Position numbers and translations under genes: made by a program. This document shows, piece by piece, positions 7,595 through 16,846 of a stretch of 42,809 nucleotides of DNA (position 1 is its first letter; every line of letters starts with the position of its first letter). The stretch is taken from contig CAZFHZ010000015.1 of the NCBI GenBank assembly GCA_964519015.1, positions 1-42,809 on the forward strand, in the 5' to 3' direction. The notes beneath the pieces are model-generated. The model saw only the letters and a program-made list of their open reading frames with translations. It had not been told where the DNA came from and searched no databases. The DNA is from CAZFHZ01 sp964519015. GTDB taxonomy: Bacteria > Blakebacterota > Blakebacteria > Blakebacterales > CAYUVJ01.

Positions 7595-10500
7595 TGATGC
7601 CCCCGGCGGCCGCAGCCTCCCGACGGGCCTGCCTTCGGACGGCCTTCCGGGCCCGCCGGCGATCCCCTGCTTCTACGAAGACGGTGTAGACAGCCGGGAT
7701 GATGAGCAGGGTGAGCAGGGTGGCCACGCTCAATCCACCGATGACCGCCCGGCCCATGGGCGCCCACATCTCCGCCCCCGTGCCGAGTTCGAGGGCCAGC
7801 GGGACCATGGCCAGGATGGTGGTCAGGGCGGTCATCAGGATGGGGCGCATGCGCCGACGGCCGGCCCGCACCACTGCTTCCCGCAACCCGAGCCCGCGCT
7901 CCCGCAACTTATTGATGTAGTCGACCAGCACGATCGAGTTGTTGACCACGATCCCCACCAGCAGGATCACCCCGATCATGGCCACCACGCTCAGCGTGGT
8001 CCCGGTCAGGATCAACGCCCAGACCACCCCGATCATGGCCATGGGCACCGTCAGGATGACGATGAAGGGATGGCGCAGGCTCTCGAACTGGCTGGCCATG
8101 ACCATGTAGACCAGCAGTGCCCCCCCGAGCAGGGCCAGTCCCAGCCACATGAACGACTCCATCATGTCCTGGGCACTTCCCTCCAGCCCCCAGCGGAAGC
8201 CGGGGGGCCAGGGGTAGCGGTTGGCCATCTGGGTGACCGCGCCGGTCACCTTGCGCAGGTCGTTGCCGGCCACGTCCACGTTCACGTAGACCACCCGCTC
8301 CTGGTTCTTCCGGCCGATCGAGGTCGGCGAGAGGGAGGGTTGGAGGCTGACGAAGTCGGCCAGGGGTATCTGACTGCCGGTCGGAGTGGCCACCAGCAGG
8401 TCGGGGATGGCCGGCGCCCGATCGCGGTAGGGATCGGCCGCCCGGACCAGGATCTCATACTCCTGCCCCTCCTCGGAGAGATAGGTGGCCACCGTCCCCC
8501 GCAGGTAGGTGCTCAGGGTCGAGATGACGGCACCGCCGGTGAGCCCGAGACCGGCCAGCTGGGTCCGGTCGAGGACCACCTCCATCTCGGGACGCCCCTG
8601 CTCGTAAGAACTCTCGGCGGTCAGCACGTCGGGCCGGGCGCGCAGCTCGGCGGCGAACTCCTCGGCGATCCGGCGGGCCTCTTCCAGGTCCTGACCGTAT
8701 ACCTCCAGGATGAGGTCGGCCTGGGAGAACATCCCGCCCCCCATGCCCCCGCCGGCCGTGAGAGTGATCTTGGTGCCGGGCTCGTCCCGCATCAGGACGT
8801 CCAGCGCGTCCCGGATCTGCACCGTGTCGCGTTCCCGCTCCCCGATATCGACCAGGTAGACGTTGATGGTCCCCTGGTTGGTCCCCCCGGCCATGAAGGC
8901 CGAGAAACCCTGGCCGGCGCCGTAGCGGCTGGTGACGGCCATCGCCTCGGGCGTGTTGTCCAGGGCGATGCGTTCCAGGCGGTGCATGGTCTGGGCCATC
9001 TCGGTTACCGAGGTGCCCGGTTCCCGTTCCACCGTGATACTGACCTGCTCCTCCTGAGCCTGGGGGATGAACTCCCCGCCCAGAACTGCGATCAGCCCCA
9101 TCGAGACGGAGAAGAGCACCACCGTGCCGATCAGGACCAGCCGCCGGTGATCCAGCACCCATCCCAGCAGGACCGAGTACCGGTCCTCGAGCCGCTCCAG
9201 CCAATGGCGGATCCGCTCCCCGAGTACGGCAAAGCGGCCGGTCTGGCCGGCCAACTGGCCGGCCGGCTTGAGCAGGCGGCTCCCCATCAGGGGTACCAGG
9301 CTGACGGCCACGAAGAGGCTGGCCACCAGGCTGACACAGATGGTCAGGGCCATATCCTTGAACATCACCCCGGCGATCCCGGGTACGAAGAGCACCGGGA
9401 TGAAGACGCTGATCGTGGTCAGGGTCGAGGCCACGATCGCCATCAGGATCTCACTGGGTCCCGCGACGGCCGCCTCCATGGGGGGATGACCGTCCTGGAT
9501 GAACCGCACCGTGTTGTCGAGCACGATGATGGAGTTGTCCACCAGCATCCCCACGGCCAGGGCGAGACCGGCGAAGGAGATGATGTTCAGGGTCACCCCG
9601 ACCAGGTACATCCCGAAGAAGGCGGTCAGGATGGACAGCGGGATGGAGAGGGCGACGATGGCGCTGGCCCGCACGCTCTGCAGGAAGAAGAAGAGCACCA
9701 GGGCGGTGATCAGGAAGGCCAGGATAGCGGTGTTGGCCAGGTTGCCGATGGAGCGCTTGATGAAGCTCCCCTGGTCGAAGATCAGGTGCAGGGTGACACC
9801 CGGCGGGAGCATCCGGTTGATGGCCGCCAGCTCCGCCACGACCCGGTCGGAGGCGGCTACCGTGTTGGCGTCCGACTGTTTCATGACCAGGACCATGACG
9901 CCGGGGGTCCCGTTGATGTTGGTGCCGGAGGTCATATCCTGGAACCCGTCCACCACTTCCGCCACGTCCTGCACACGGATCGGCCGTCCCCCCTGGTAGC
10001 CGACCACGGTCCGGGCGATCTGGCCGACCGAAGTGAAGCGCCCCTCGGTGTGCACGGCGTAGGTGATGTTCCCCTGGTCGAAGGAACCGGTCGGCAGCTG
10101 CACGTTCTCGGCCCGGATGGCGGCGACCATCTGCTGGACCGGGATCCGGTGGGCCTGCAGCCGGACCGGGTCGACCCGCACCTGGATCTGCCGGTCGAGC
10201 CCGCCGTCGGTGCTGGCCGAGGCCACGCCCGGCAGGCGTTCCAGGAGCGGCTCCACCTGGTCCTTGGCGATCGCCCGCAGCTCATGGGTGGGCATGTCCC
10301 CGCTCAAGCCCAGGAAGGCGATCGGCATCATGGACGGGTCGAAGGCGAAGATGAGCGGATTGCGCATCTCGGAGGGGAGGGCGTCACGGTAGAGGTCAAC
10401 GTTCTCTCTCAGGCTGCGTTTCGCCTCGTCCATGTCGGTGCCCCAGGTGAACTCCAGGACGACGAAGCTGTTCCCCTGGCGGGACTGGCTGGTGATGTTC

Positions 10501-10733
10501 TCGATCCCGGCCACGCTGGCCACGGCCTCTTCGATCGGCCGGGTCACCAGCGACTCCACGTCCTCGGGACTGGCCCCCGGGTAGTCGCTGATGATGGCCG
10601 ACACCGGGAAGGTGATGTCGGGGAAGAGGTCGAGCGGCAGCAACTCCATACCCAGGATCCCGAAGGCGGTGACGGCGATGAAGACCATGGTGAAGGTCAC
10701 CGCCCGTTTCACCGAAAGGGCGGGGAGGTTCAT
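7584..10733 (-). CDS. RND family efflux pump, inner membrane subunit
   Basis: A 1049-residue AcrB/MexB-like (HAE1-type) transporter that uses proton flow to push hydrophobic compounds out through an adaptor and TolC. The sequence has the family start (LPLDLFPDITFP, about 31-43), two large periplasmic regions and twelve expected membrane spans. In TM4 the proton-relay motif reads GMLVDNSIIVLDN, with D399 kept but the second aspartate of AcrB replaced by N400, as in single-Asp pumps. It is the last gene of tetR-tolC-adaptor-pump. Its ATG overlaps the adaptor stop by 4 bases, with GGGAGGTG upstream. Substrates cannot be read from the sequence. Confidence 0.95.
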   Translation of the reverse strand: MNLPALSVKRAVTFTMVFIAVTAFGILGMELLPLDLFPDITFPVSAIISDYPGASPEDVESLVTRPIEEAVASVAGIENITSQSRQGNSFVVLEFTWGTDMDEAKRSLRENVDLYRDALPSEMRNPLIFAFDPSMMPIAFLGLSGDMPTHELRAIAKDQVEPLLERLPGVASASTDGGLDRQIQVRVDPVRLQAHRIPVQQMVAAIRAENVQLPTGSFDQGNITYAVHTEGRFTSVGQIARTVVGYQGGRPIRVQDVAEVVDGFQDMTSGTNINGTPGVMVLVMKQSDANTVAASDRVVAELAAINRMLPPGVTLHLIFDQGSFIKRSIGNLANTAILAFLITALVLFFFLQSVRASAIVALSIPLSILTAFFGMYLVGVTLNIISFAGLALAVGMLVDNSIIVLDNTVRFIQDGHPPMEAAVAGPSEILMAIVASTLTTISVFIPVLFVPGIAGVMFKDMALTICVSLVASLFVAVSLVPLMGSRLLKPAGQLAGQTGRFAVLGERIRHWLERLEDRYSVLLGWVLDHRRLVLIGTVVLFSVSMGLIAVLGGEFIPQAQEEQVSITVEREPGTSVTEMAQTMHRLERIALDNTPEAMAVTSRYGAGQGFSAFMAGGTNQGTINVYLVDIGERERDTVQIRDALDVLMRDEPGTKITLTAGGGMGGGMFSQADLILEVYGQDLEEARRIAEEFAAELRARPDVLTAESSYEQGRPEMEVVLDRTQLAGLGLTGGAVISTLSTYLRGTVATYLSEEGQEYEILVRAADPYRDRAPAIPDLLVATPTGSQIPLADFVSLQPSLSPTSIGRKNQERVVYVNVDVAGNDLRKVTGAVTQMANRYPWPPGFRWGLEGSAQDMMESFMWLGLALLGGALLVYMVMASQFESLRHPFIVILTVPMAMIGVVWALILTGTTLSVVAMIGVILLVGIVVNNSIVLVDYINKLRERGLGLREAVVRAGRRRMRPILMTALTTILAMVPLALELGTGAEMWAPMGRAVIGGLSVATLLTLLIIPAVYTVFVEAGDRRRARKAVRRQARREAAAAGGIIRG

Positions 10734-11923
10734 CGGGCACCTCCCGGCTGCTTCGGACGGTCGACGTTCAGCACCCGGACGACCGCCCCATCCACCAGCT
10801 GGTACTTGCCGACCGTGACCACCCGGTCACCGGGGACCAGACCTTCCAGCACCTGCACGCTCTCGGTACCGATGATGCCCAACCGGACGGAGCGCACCCG
10901 GGCGGTGTCACTGGCGACCACGAAGACCTCGGCCTCCAGGCCTCCTTCGCGGTCCCGCTGGGCGCTTGCCCCGTAGGCGACGAAGCGATACTCATCCAAC
11001 ACGCCGTCGAGCGGGACGAGCAGGGTCTCGCTGACCTGTTGGACCACCATGGTCACTTCGGCGAACATGCCGGGCTTGAGCCGGCCCTCCCGGTTGGGCA
11101 CGGTGATCTCGATCGCGCTCATGCGGGTCATCGGGTCGAGGACCGGGGCGATCCGGGTCACTTTGCCGGCGAAGACCACCCCCGGCCAGGCCGAGACCCG
11201 AACCCGGGCCGGCATCCCGATCCGCACCTGGCCCAACCGATCCTGCGAGACTTCGGTCGCGATCTTCACCTGGCCGGTCGATACCAGCCGGAAGACGGGT
11301 ATCCCGGGACCGGCCAGGTCACCCGCCTCCAGATAGCGTTCGGCGACCACGCCGTCGAAGGGGGCGGTGATCTGGGCGTTCCGCGACGCGGCCCGGGCCT
11401 GGGTGAGCGCGGCTTCGAGCTGCTCGACCTGGGCCTGGGCCGCCTGGGTGCGCGTCTGCAGGCTCTCCAGGGTCTGGTTGGAGACCGCTCCGGCGGCGTT
11501 CATCCGGCGGCTCCGTTCCAGTTCATCCTGCATGTTGGCCAGGTTGGACCGGGCCGCCCGCAGGTTGGCCTCGATCTGCTCGACCCCGGCCTGCAATCCC
11601 TCATCCCGGATGCGGGCCAGGACCTGGCCGGCCCGGACGGTCTCTCCGACATCCACCCGGACCTCCAACAGCCGGTCGGGGATCTGTCCGAAGAGCCGGA
11701 CCGAGTTGGCCGCTTCCACGTCCCCGGTCAGATCGAAGGTCTGTTCGATGGCGCCGGTCCAGGCGGCCACGGTCTCCACCGCGGCTCCCGAGATGCCCTC
11801 CTGGTCGGCAGCCGGGCTGCACCCGACCGACAACAGGAGGAGGGGCAGCATCAGCCACCCAGGTCTGGGCATCCCAGGGTAGATCCGGTCGGTCGGTCGG
11901 CGGGAGCGGTCAGATGTGGTCAT
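10730..11923 (-). CDS. RND efflux periplasmic adaptor (HlyD/MFP family)
   Basis: A 397-residue membrane fusion protein linking the RND pump to the outer membrane channel. The N-terminus has a lipobox LSVGC with lipid cysteine C35 after a hydrophobic stretch. Next come a barrel-sandwich (biotinyl-lipoyl) half, a coiled-coil hairpin rich in Q/A/R/E (about residues 110-190), and the second half with ITAPFDGVVAERYLEAGDL. Beta-barrel and membrane-proximal domains finish the protein. The start at 11923 follows GAGGG, which overlaps the tolC stop region. Later in-frame ATG codons at residues 18 and 25 would shorten the signal peptide. The gene overlaps the pump gene by 4 bases, consistent with one assembled complex. 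Confidence 0.93.
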   Translation of the reverse strand: MTTSDRSRRPTDRIYPGMPRPGWLMLPLLLLSVGCSPAADQEGISGAAVETVAAWTGAIEQTFDLTGDVEAANSVRLFGQIPDRLLEVRVDVGETVRAGQVLARIRDEGLQAGVEQIEANLRAARSNLANMQDELERSRRMNAAGAVSNQTLESLQTRTQAAQAQVEQLEAALTQARAASRNAQITAPFDGVVAERYLEAGDLAGPGIPVFRLVSTGQVKIATEVSQDRLGQVRIGMPARVRVSAWPGVVFAGKVTRIAPVLDPMTRMSAIEITVPNREGRLKPGMFAEVTMVVQQVSETLLVPLDGVLDEYRFVAYGASAQRDREGGLEAEVFVVASDTARVRSVRLGIIGTESVQVLEGLVPGDRVVTVGKYQLVDGAVVRVLNVDRPKQPGGAR

Positions 11924-11933
11924 CGCGTTACCC

Positions 11934-13286
11934 TCAGAAGGACACCGGGCGGCCGATGGCGCGCTCGATGCGGGCCAGGGCGATCCGGTAGTCGTAGAGT
12001 GACTGGTAGTGGTTCTGGCGGGCCATGGTCAGCGCCAGCTGGCTGTCCATGAGCTCCACGCTCGTCATCATCTCGTTCTCGAAGGAGACCTGGGCGATCT
12101 CCAGGGCCCGTTCGGCCTGGGCCACGTTGTCGAGCTGGGCCAGGTAGGACTGCTCGGCCGCCTGCAGGTCGCGATAGGCCTGTTCCACTTCGGCCTCGAT
12201 GCTGCGGCGGGTCTGCTCGAGCATGATCGCGGCCTGCTGGCGTCCCGCCTTCGCCTGGGCGACCCGGCTCTTGGCGGCGAAGTTGTCGAAGAGGGGGATG
12301 GCCACGACCAGGTTGGCCGTGTAACTGTCGCTGAAGCGCTGGCTGAGCACGGCGTTGTCGGCCCGGAACCCGTACTGGCCGCTGATGGCCAGGTTGGGCA
12401 GCCGGCTCGCCCGGGCCATCGAGACGGCCAGGTCGGCCCGCTGCTCACTCATACGGGCGCTGCGGATCTCGGGCCGGGCGCCGAGGGCCTCCTGTTTGAG
12501 CGCCGCCAGGTCGAGCGCGACCGGGCCGTACTCCAGATCCCCGGTGAGCCGGACCTCCTCGTCGGGATGCAGGCCCAGCACCAGGTTCAACCCGATGCGC
12601 GCGCCCCGCACGGCCGACTCGGCCCGGGCCACGCCGGGCCGCAGGTTGGCCACCTGCACCTTCGCCCGCAGGTGGTCGAACTCGCTCACCGCTCCCTGGG
12701 AGAGGCGCTCGGCCGCGATCTGCTCCTGCCGCTCGGCCTGGGCCAGCGCGTCGCGGGCTACCTGCAGCCCCCGCTCGATCAGCAGCACCCCGTAGAAGGC
12801 GCGCGTGACCTGGAGGGCGATGTCGTCCTCGGTGGTCTCGATCTCCGAGGAGGTGGCCGCCAGCGCGATGCGCGCATCCTGATAACCGGCCCGCAGCGAG
12901 CCCCAGGTGAAGACCGGCAGCCCGACCGTGACACCCCCCGAGTAGTCCTGGGTGAAGTCGAGTTTGAGGGTGCCCGGCGCGAAGGGATTGGGGATCACCT
13001 GGACCTTCTCCAGGAAGTTCCAGAGTCCGCTGAACTGGACACTGGGGAGCATCCGGCCGGCGGCTCCCCAGACAGCCCCCTCCGCTCCATTGCGCCGCTG
13101 GCGGGCGGCCTGCAGGGCGGGGTTCTGCTCCTGGGCCAGGGCGATGGCGTCGTCGAGGGAGAGGGTGCGGACTCCACTCCGGGGCGCCGGCTGCGCCAGA
13201 ACCGGGCGGCCCGGGAGCAGGACCAGTCCGGTTGCCAGCAGCGCGGCCCCCAGGAATGGAAGGGCGGGAGAGGTGCGGTGGATCAT
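11934..13286 (-). CDS. TolC family outer membrane efflux protein
   Basis: A 450-residue outer membrane factor. A signal peptide (hydrophobic core about residues 10-30, cut near VLAQP) leads into two repeated alpha-helical/beta-strand halves typical of TolC, with helices rich in ALA/EQ around LDDAIALAQEQNPALQAARQ and EVEQAYRDLQAAEQSYLAQ. It forms a trimeric channel through the outer membrane and periplasm for the pump encoded downstream. Its ATG overlaps the tetR stop (ATGA), so it is coupled to the regulator, and the adaptor starts 10 bases after its end. Confidence 0.92.
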   Translation of the reverse strand: MIHRTSPALPFLGAALLATGLVLLPGRPVLAQPAPRSGVRTLSLDDAIALAQEQNPALQAARQRRNGAEGAVWGAAGRMLPSVQFSGLWNFLEKVQVIPNPFAPGTLKLDFTQDYSGGVTVGLPVFTWGSLRAGYQDARIALAATSSEIETTEDDIALQVTRAFYGVLLIERGLQVARDALAQAERQEQIAAERLSQGAVSEFDHLRAKVQVANLRPGVARAESAVRGARIGLNLVLGLHPDEEVRLTGDLEYGPVALDLAALKQEALGARPEIRSARMSEQRADLAVSMARASRLPNLAISGQYGFRADNAVLSQRFSDSYTANLVVAIPLFDNFAAKSRVAQAKAGRQQAAIMLEQTRRSIEAEVEQAYRDLQAAEQSYLAQLDNVAQAERALEIAQVSFENEMMTSVELMDSQLALTMARQNHYQSLYDYRIALARIERAIGRPVSF

Positions 13287-13930
13287 GAGAGGGTTCCTTC
13301 CCCGGCAGGTGACGGGGTCGTCTCGGGCTGGACCCCGAGGGCGCCCAGGATATAGACGGTGATCTCATCAGCCCCCTCCGAGGGGGGGGTGTCCTGACCG
13401 CGCATGGCATCGAGCTGGATCTCGGCGAAGAGGATGCTGATCACGACGGCAGCGGCCCGGACCGGGTCGCCCGGCCGCAGCACACCGCGTTCCTGGCCGA
13501 GACGGATCAATCCGGCGACCCGTTCGATGAAGGCCCGGTGCCGTGACTGCATCAGGGTGCGGATCTCGCGGTGGGTCGAGGTGGACTGGTCGCCGTCGGA
13601 CAGGAACATCAGGCGCATCCCCAGACGGCTTTCGAAGTACTCCAGGAAGTGCAGGATGAGCCGGTGGGTCATCTCCTGGATCGACCCTCCGGCGTCCACG
13701 ACCTGGTCGACCAGGGCGAAGAGCTCGTCGATCCCCCGTTCGACCAGGCTGCCGAAAAGGTCGTGCTTGCTGGTGAAGTAGTTATAGAGGGTCCCCTTGG
13801 AGACCTCGGCCGCCTCGGCCACCAGTTCCATAGTGGCGTCGTGGTAACCGTGGTCGGCGAAGACCTGCATGGCCCGTTCCTGAATGAACCGGCGCTGCCA
13901 CGCCAGGCGTTCCTTGCGTCGTGTACCCAT
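13283..13930 (-). CDS. TetR family regulator of the efflux operon
   Basis: A 215-residue one-component repressor. The N-terminal helix-turn-helix (about residues 18-60) contains the TetR signature TMELVAEAAEVSKGTLYNYFTSKHDLF. The remaining helices form a variable ligand pocket and dimer face. I start at the ATG at 13930, which has GCGGAG six bases upstream. A TTG 54 bases further upstream is in frame but lies inside an operator-like palindrome and adds residues outside the family alignment. It is the first gene of the efflux operon and overlaps tolC by 4 bases. It probably represses its own operon through the two palindromes at 13970 and 14011, with a pump substrate as inducer. The repression model is inference. 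Confidence 0.9.
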   Translation of the reverse strand: MGTRRKERLAWQRRFIQERAMQVFADHGYHDATMELVAEAAEVSKGTLYNYFTSKHDLFGSLVERGIDELFALVDQVVDAGGSIQEMTHRLILHFLEYFESRLGMRLMFLSDGDQSTSTHREIRTLMQSRHRAFIERVAGLIRLGQERGVLRPGDPVRAAAVVISILFAEIQLDAMRGQDTPPSEGADEITVYILGALGVQPETTPSPAGEGTLS

Positions 13931-13969
13931 GTGAGACTCCGCTCCGGGTCCCGGCTCGACCGATTTCGA

Positions 13970-13983
13970 TGACCGTTCGGTCA
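13970..13983. promoter_or_regulatory. Operator-like palindrome, proximal site
   Basis: TGACCGTTCGGTCA has perfect 6-base arms around TT and lies 40 bases before the tetR start codon. It shares the TGAC-N6-GTCA frame with the site at 14011, which suggests a binding site for the adjacent TetR protein. Confidence 0.6.
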
Positions 13984-14010
13984 ATATAATGACTCATGAG
14001 TACAAGAAAC

Positions 14011-14024
14011 TGACTTACCGGTCA
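14011..14024. promoter_or_regulatory. Operator-like palindrome, distal site
   Basis: TGACTTACCGGTCA repeats the TGAC-N6-GTCA frame of the proximal site. The centres are 41 bases apart, close to four helical turns. It overlaps a possible minus-strand -35 box (TTGACC at 14020-14025), so binding would block transcription of the efflux operon. Confidence 0.55.
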
Positions 14025-14205
14025 ATACGGAAGTTCGAGCCGGGGGGTTGCACCGATCCGGCGGATTAAGCCGGACGGCCCCGCCACCGAAGCAAGGGGC
14101 TGTCCGACCATCCGGGGACCGGCCGGCCGGGGCCCGCTCCCCCGGTCGAACAAGGCGGCCGGCCGCCCGTTGACCCGCTTGAGCCTGGGCCGGTAAGGTA
14201 TTCCC

Positions 14206-15606
14206 ATGCCGGTCCACGACCTGCGGGCCCGGGCGCTCGATATCTTTTCGGCCGCCCTGGACGCCGCTCACCCCCATCAGCTCATCCGGAGAGCACTCGA
14301 GCTCCAGGGAACCCGGCTGCGGGTCCGCGGGATCTTCGGCGCCCAGCTTGGATTCGACCTGGCCGCGACCGCACCCCTCATCGAAATCGACCTGAGCGGC
14401 CTGCGCCGGGTGGTGGTGGTGGGTGCCGGCAAGGCGACCGCTCCCATGGCCCGGGCCCTGGAGGAACTGCTGGAGGACCGGCTCGAGGGGGGCATCGTCT
14501 CGGTCAAGTACGGCCACGGCTGTCCGCTGGAGCGGATCACGGTGCGCGAGGCCGGCCATCCCATCCCCGACCGGGCGGGGCTGGAGGCCACCGCCGAGAT
14601 GATCGCGTTGCTGAAGGGGCTGGATGAAGGCGACCTGGTCTTCGTGCTCCTCTCGGGCGGGGGGAGTGCGCTGCTGGCCGCTTACGCCGAGGACATCTCC
14701 CTGGAAGACGCCCGGCGCACCTTCGACATCCTGCTCGCCTCCGGCGCACCGATCGAAGAGATGAACGTGGTGCGCAAACACATCTCGCGGGTCAAGGGGG
14801 GACAGCTCGCCCGCCTGGCCCGCCCGGCACGCCTCATCGCCCTGGTGCTGAGCGATGTGATCGGTGATCCGCTATCCAGCATCGCCTCCGGTCCGACCGT
14901 CCCCGATCCCAGCACCTTCGCCCAGGCGGTCGGGATCCTGACCGCCCGCGGTCTCTGGGAACAGGTGCCGGCCACGGTGCGCTCCCACCTGGAACGGGGG
15001 GAGTGTGGGGAGGTCCCGGAGACCCCCAAACCGGGGGAGCCGGGCTGGGAAGGGAGCCACACCCTGCTGATCGGCAACAGCCGGCTGGCCGTAGAGGCGG
15101 CGGCCGACCGTGCCCGAGCACTCGGTCTACAGCCGAAGGTGGTCACCACGGTGATGGAAGGGGAGGCGCGCGAGGTCGGCGCCCACCTCGCGACCCTGCT
15201 CCGGGAGAACGCCGCCGGCGGGATGCTGGCCCCCCGCCCCTTTTGCCTGATCTGCGGCGGGGAGACGACGGTCACCCTCCCGCCGGATCCCGGCCGGGGA
15301 GGGCGTAACCAGGAACTGGCCCTGGCCGCCGCCCTCGATCTGGAAGGGAGCGAGGGCCTGGTGGTGCTGGCGGGGGGCACCGATGGGACCGACGGGCCGA
15401 CCGACGTCGCCGGCGCGGTGGTGGACAGTGGCACGATCGCCCGTGGACGGGCGGCCGGCCTGGCCGCGTCCGACCACCTGCTGCGGCACGATGCCTATCC
15501 CTTCCTCGAGGCCACCGGGGACCTGATCCGCACCGGTCCGACCCTGACCAACGTCATGGACCTGGTGCTCCTGCTGGCCGATCCGAGCCCCCGCTCCTCA
15601 TCCTGA
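14206..15606 (+). CDS. Glycerate 2-kinase (MOFRL family)
   Basis: A 466-residue kinase of the DUF4147/MOFRL type (GckA/TtuD-like). It phosphorylates D-glycerate to 2-phosphoglycerate, feeding photorespiratory-type or serine-cycle carbon and sugar acids into glycolysis. Recognisable blocks are VVVVGAGKATAPMARALE (about 65-82), LLSGGGSALL (about 147-156), VRKHISRVKGGQLA (about 189-202), LSDVIGDPLSSIASGPT and, in the C-terminal MOFRL domain, GGRNQELALAAAL and GGTDGTDGPTDVAGAVVD. It is a single-gene unit: divergent from the efflux operon and convergent with lysC, with only 10 bases between stops. The start is supported by family length; an upstream ribosome site is weak. Confidence 0.92.
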   Translation: MPVHDLRARALDIFSAALDAAHPHQLIRRALELQGTRLRVRGIFGAQLGFDLAATAPLIEIDLSGLRRVVVVGAGKATAPMARALEELLEDRLEGGIVSVKYGHGCPLERITVREAGHPIPDRAGLEATAEMIALLKGLDEGDLVFVLLSGGGSALLAAYAEDISLEDARRTFDILLASGAPIEEMNVVRKHISRVKGGQLARLARPARLIALVLSDVIGDPLSSIASGPTVPDPSTFAQAVGILTARGLWEQVPATVRSHLERGECGEVPETPKPGEPGWEGSHTLLIGNSRLAVEAAADRARALGLQPKVVTTVMEGEAREVGAHLATLLRENAAGGMLAPRPFCLICGGETTVTLPPDPGRGGRNQELALAAALDLEGSEGLVVLAGGTDGTDGPTDVAGAVVDSGTIARGRAAGLAASDHLLRHDAYPFLEATGDLIRTGPTLTNVMDLVLLLADPSPRSSS

Positions 15607-15616
15607 CGATCCCGGC

Positions 15617-16846
15617 TCACCCCGTTCCGAAGAAAGCGGCGTGCAGGGCCGCCACCGCGGTCTCCTCCTCTCGGGAATCCACCAGGCAGGAGATCACGTT
15701 GTGCGAGTCGGCGCTCTGGAGGATGGCCACCCCGGCCCCGTAGAGTGCCCCGACCACCCGGGCCATCACGCCGGGCCGGCCGTGCATGCCCCCCCCCACC
15801 ACGCTCACCTTCGAGCAGCCCGCCCGCTCCTGGACAGCGCTCCCGGGTCCCGCCAGCACCTGGCGGGCCTTGTCCCGGTCGGCCTCGTCGAGGGTGAACT
15901 GGAGCCGGCGACCGTCCACACCGATCAGGTCGAGGCTCACCCCGGCTCCGGCCAGCCGGTCGAAGACCTCTCGGGTCCGCCGGCGGGCAAGCTCCGGGTC
16001 GGGGGCCAGCTCCAGGGTGAATTGGACCCGCCCGCTCTGCGCGGTCACCCCCCCGATCACCAGCGGTTCGGCGATCCTCCGGTTGAGACGCGCGGCTTTC
16101 TCCTCATCCGTGATCCGAGTCCCCTCCGCGCCCGGACCGACCCGGGTGACGGTGACCTCGACCCGGTGCCCCAGGGCCAGCTCGGCGGCGCGGGCATGCA
16201 GCACCTTCGCTCCCCGGTAAGAGAGCAGGGCAGCGTCCTCGTAGGAGAGGGCGGGGAGGCGGCGGGCCTGGGCGATGAGCCGGGGATCGGCCGTGAAGAC
16301 GCCGTCTACGTCGGTGAAGATGATCACCGGAGCGGCCAGGGCCGCGCCCAGGGCGACCGCGGTCAGGTCACTCCCCCCGCGGCCCAGGGTGGCCAGCCGC
16401 CCCTGCCACGATCCCTGGAAACCGGCCACCACCGGCACCACCCCCCGGGCGGTGAGCCCGCGCAGCGGCTCGGGATCGACCCCGGTGATGCGGGCCTGGC
16501 CCCACGCGCCGTCGGTGGCGATCCCGGCCCGGGCCCCGCTCAGGCTCTCGGCCTCCAGGCCGAGCCCGCGCAATCGCAGGGCGAAGAGGGCGGCCGAGAC
16601 CAGTTCGCCGCAAGCGATCAAGGCGTCCACCTCGGCCGGGTCGGCGGCCAACCCTTCGGCCCGGCTCAGCTCGAGCAGGCTGTCGGTGGCGAAGGGGCTG
16701 CCCGCCCGGCCGGGAGCGGAGACGACCACCACCGGCCGGAGGTGGGCGGCCAGCTCGGACACAGTGCGGGCAGCCCGGGCGGCCTGCTCGACCGGTGCCA
16801 GCAAGGTCCCACCGAACTTCAGTACCACGATCGGGTGCCCGCTCAT
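15617..16846 (-). CDS. lysC: Aspartate kinase
   Basis: A 409-residue aspartokinase. It phosphorylates L-aspartate, the first step towards lysine, threonine, methionine and diaminopimelate, in the cytoplasm. The kinase domain begins with VVLKFGGTLL (about residues 6-15) and carries GRGGSDLTAVALGAAL and FTDVDGVFTADPR. The C-terminal third (from about residue 255) has two ACT-type regulatory segments (GGVTAQSGRVQFTLEL and KVSVVGGGMHGRPGVMARV), so feedback inhibition by lysine or threonine is expected. It overlaps the upstream asd gene by 4 bases, so the first two pathway enzymes are made together. No riboswitch was recognised upstream. Confidence 0.92.
   Translation of the reverse strand: MSGHPIVVLKFGGTLLAPVEQAARAARTVSELAAHLRPVVVVSAPGRAGSPFATDSLLELSRAEGLAADPAEVDALIACGELVSAALFALRLRGLGLEAESLSGARAGIATDGAWGQARITGVDPEPLRGLTARGVVPVVAGFQGSWQGRLATLGRGGSDLTAVALGAALAAPVIIFTDVDGVFTADPRLIAQARRLPALSYEDAALLSYRGAKVLHARAAELALGHRVEVTVTRVGPGAEGTRITDEEKAARLNRRIAEPLVIGGVTAQSGRVQFTLELAPDPELARRRTREVFDRLAGAGVSLDLIGVDGRRLQFTLDEADRDKARQVLAGPGSAVQERAGCSKVSVVGGGMHGRPGVMARVVGALYGAGVAILQSADSHNVISCLVDSREEETAVAALHAAFFGTG

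Noticed and set aside
7533..10976. A plus-strand open frame of over 1100 codons opposite the RND pump
   Set aside because: Antisense shadow of the pump gene; His/Gln/Asp-rich and without domains.
13931..13984. Extended tetR starting at a TTG at 13984
   Set aside because: The codon lies inside the operator-like palindrome and the extra residues lack similarity; the ATG at 13930 has a good ribosome site.
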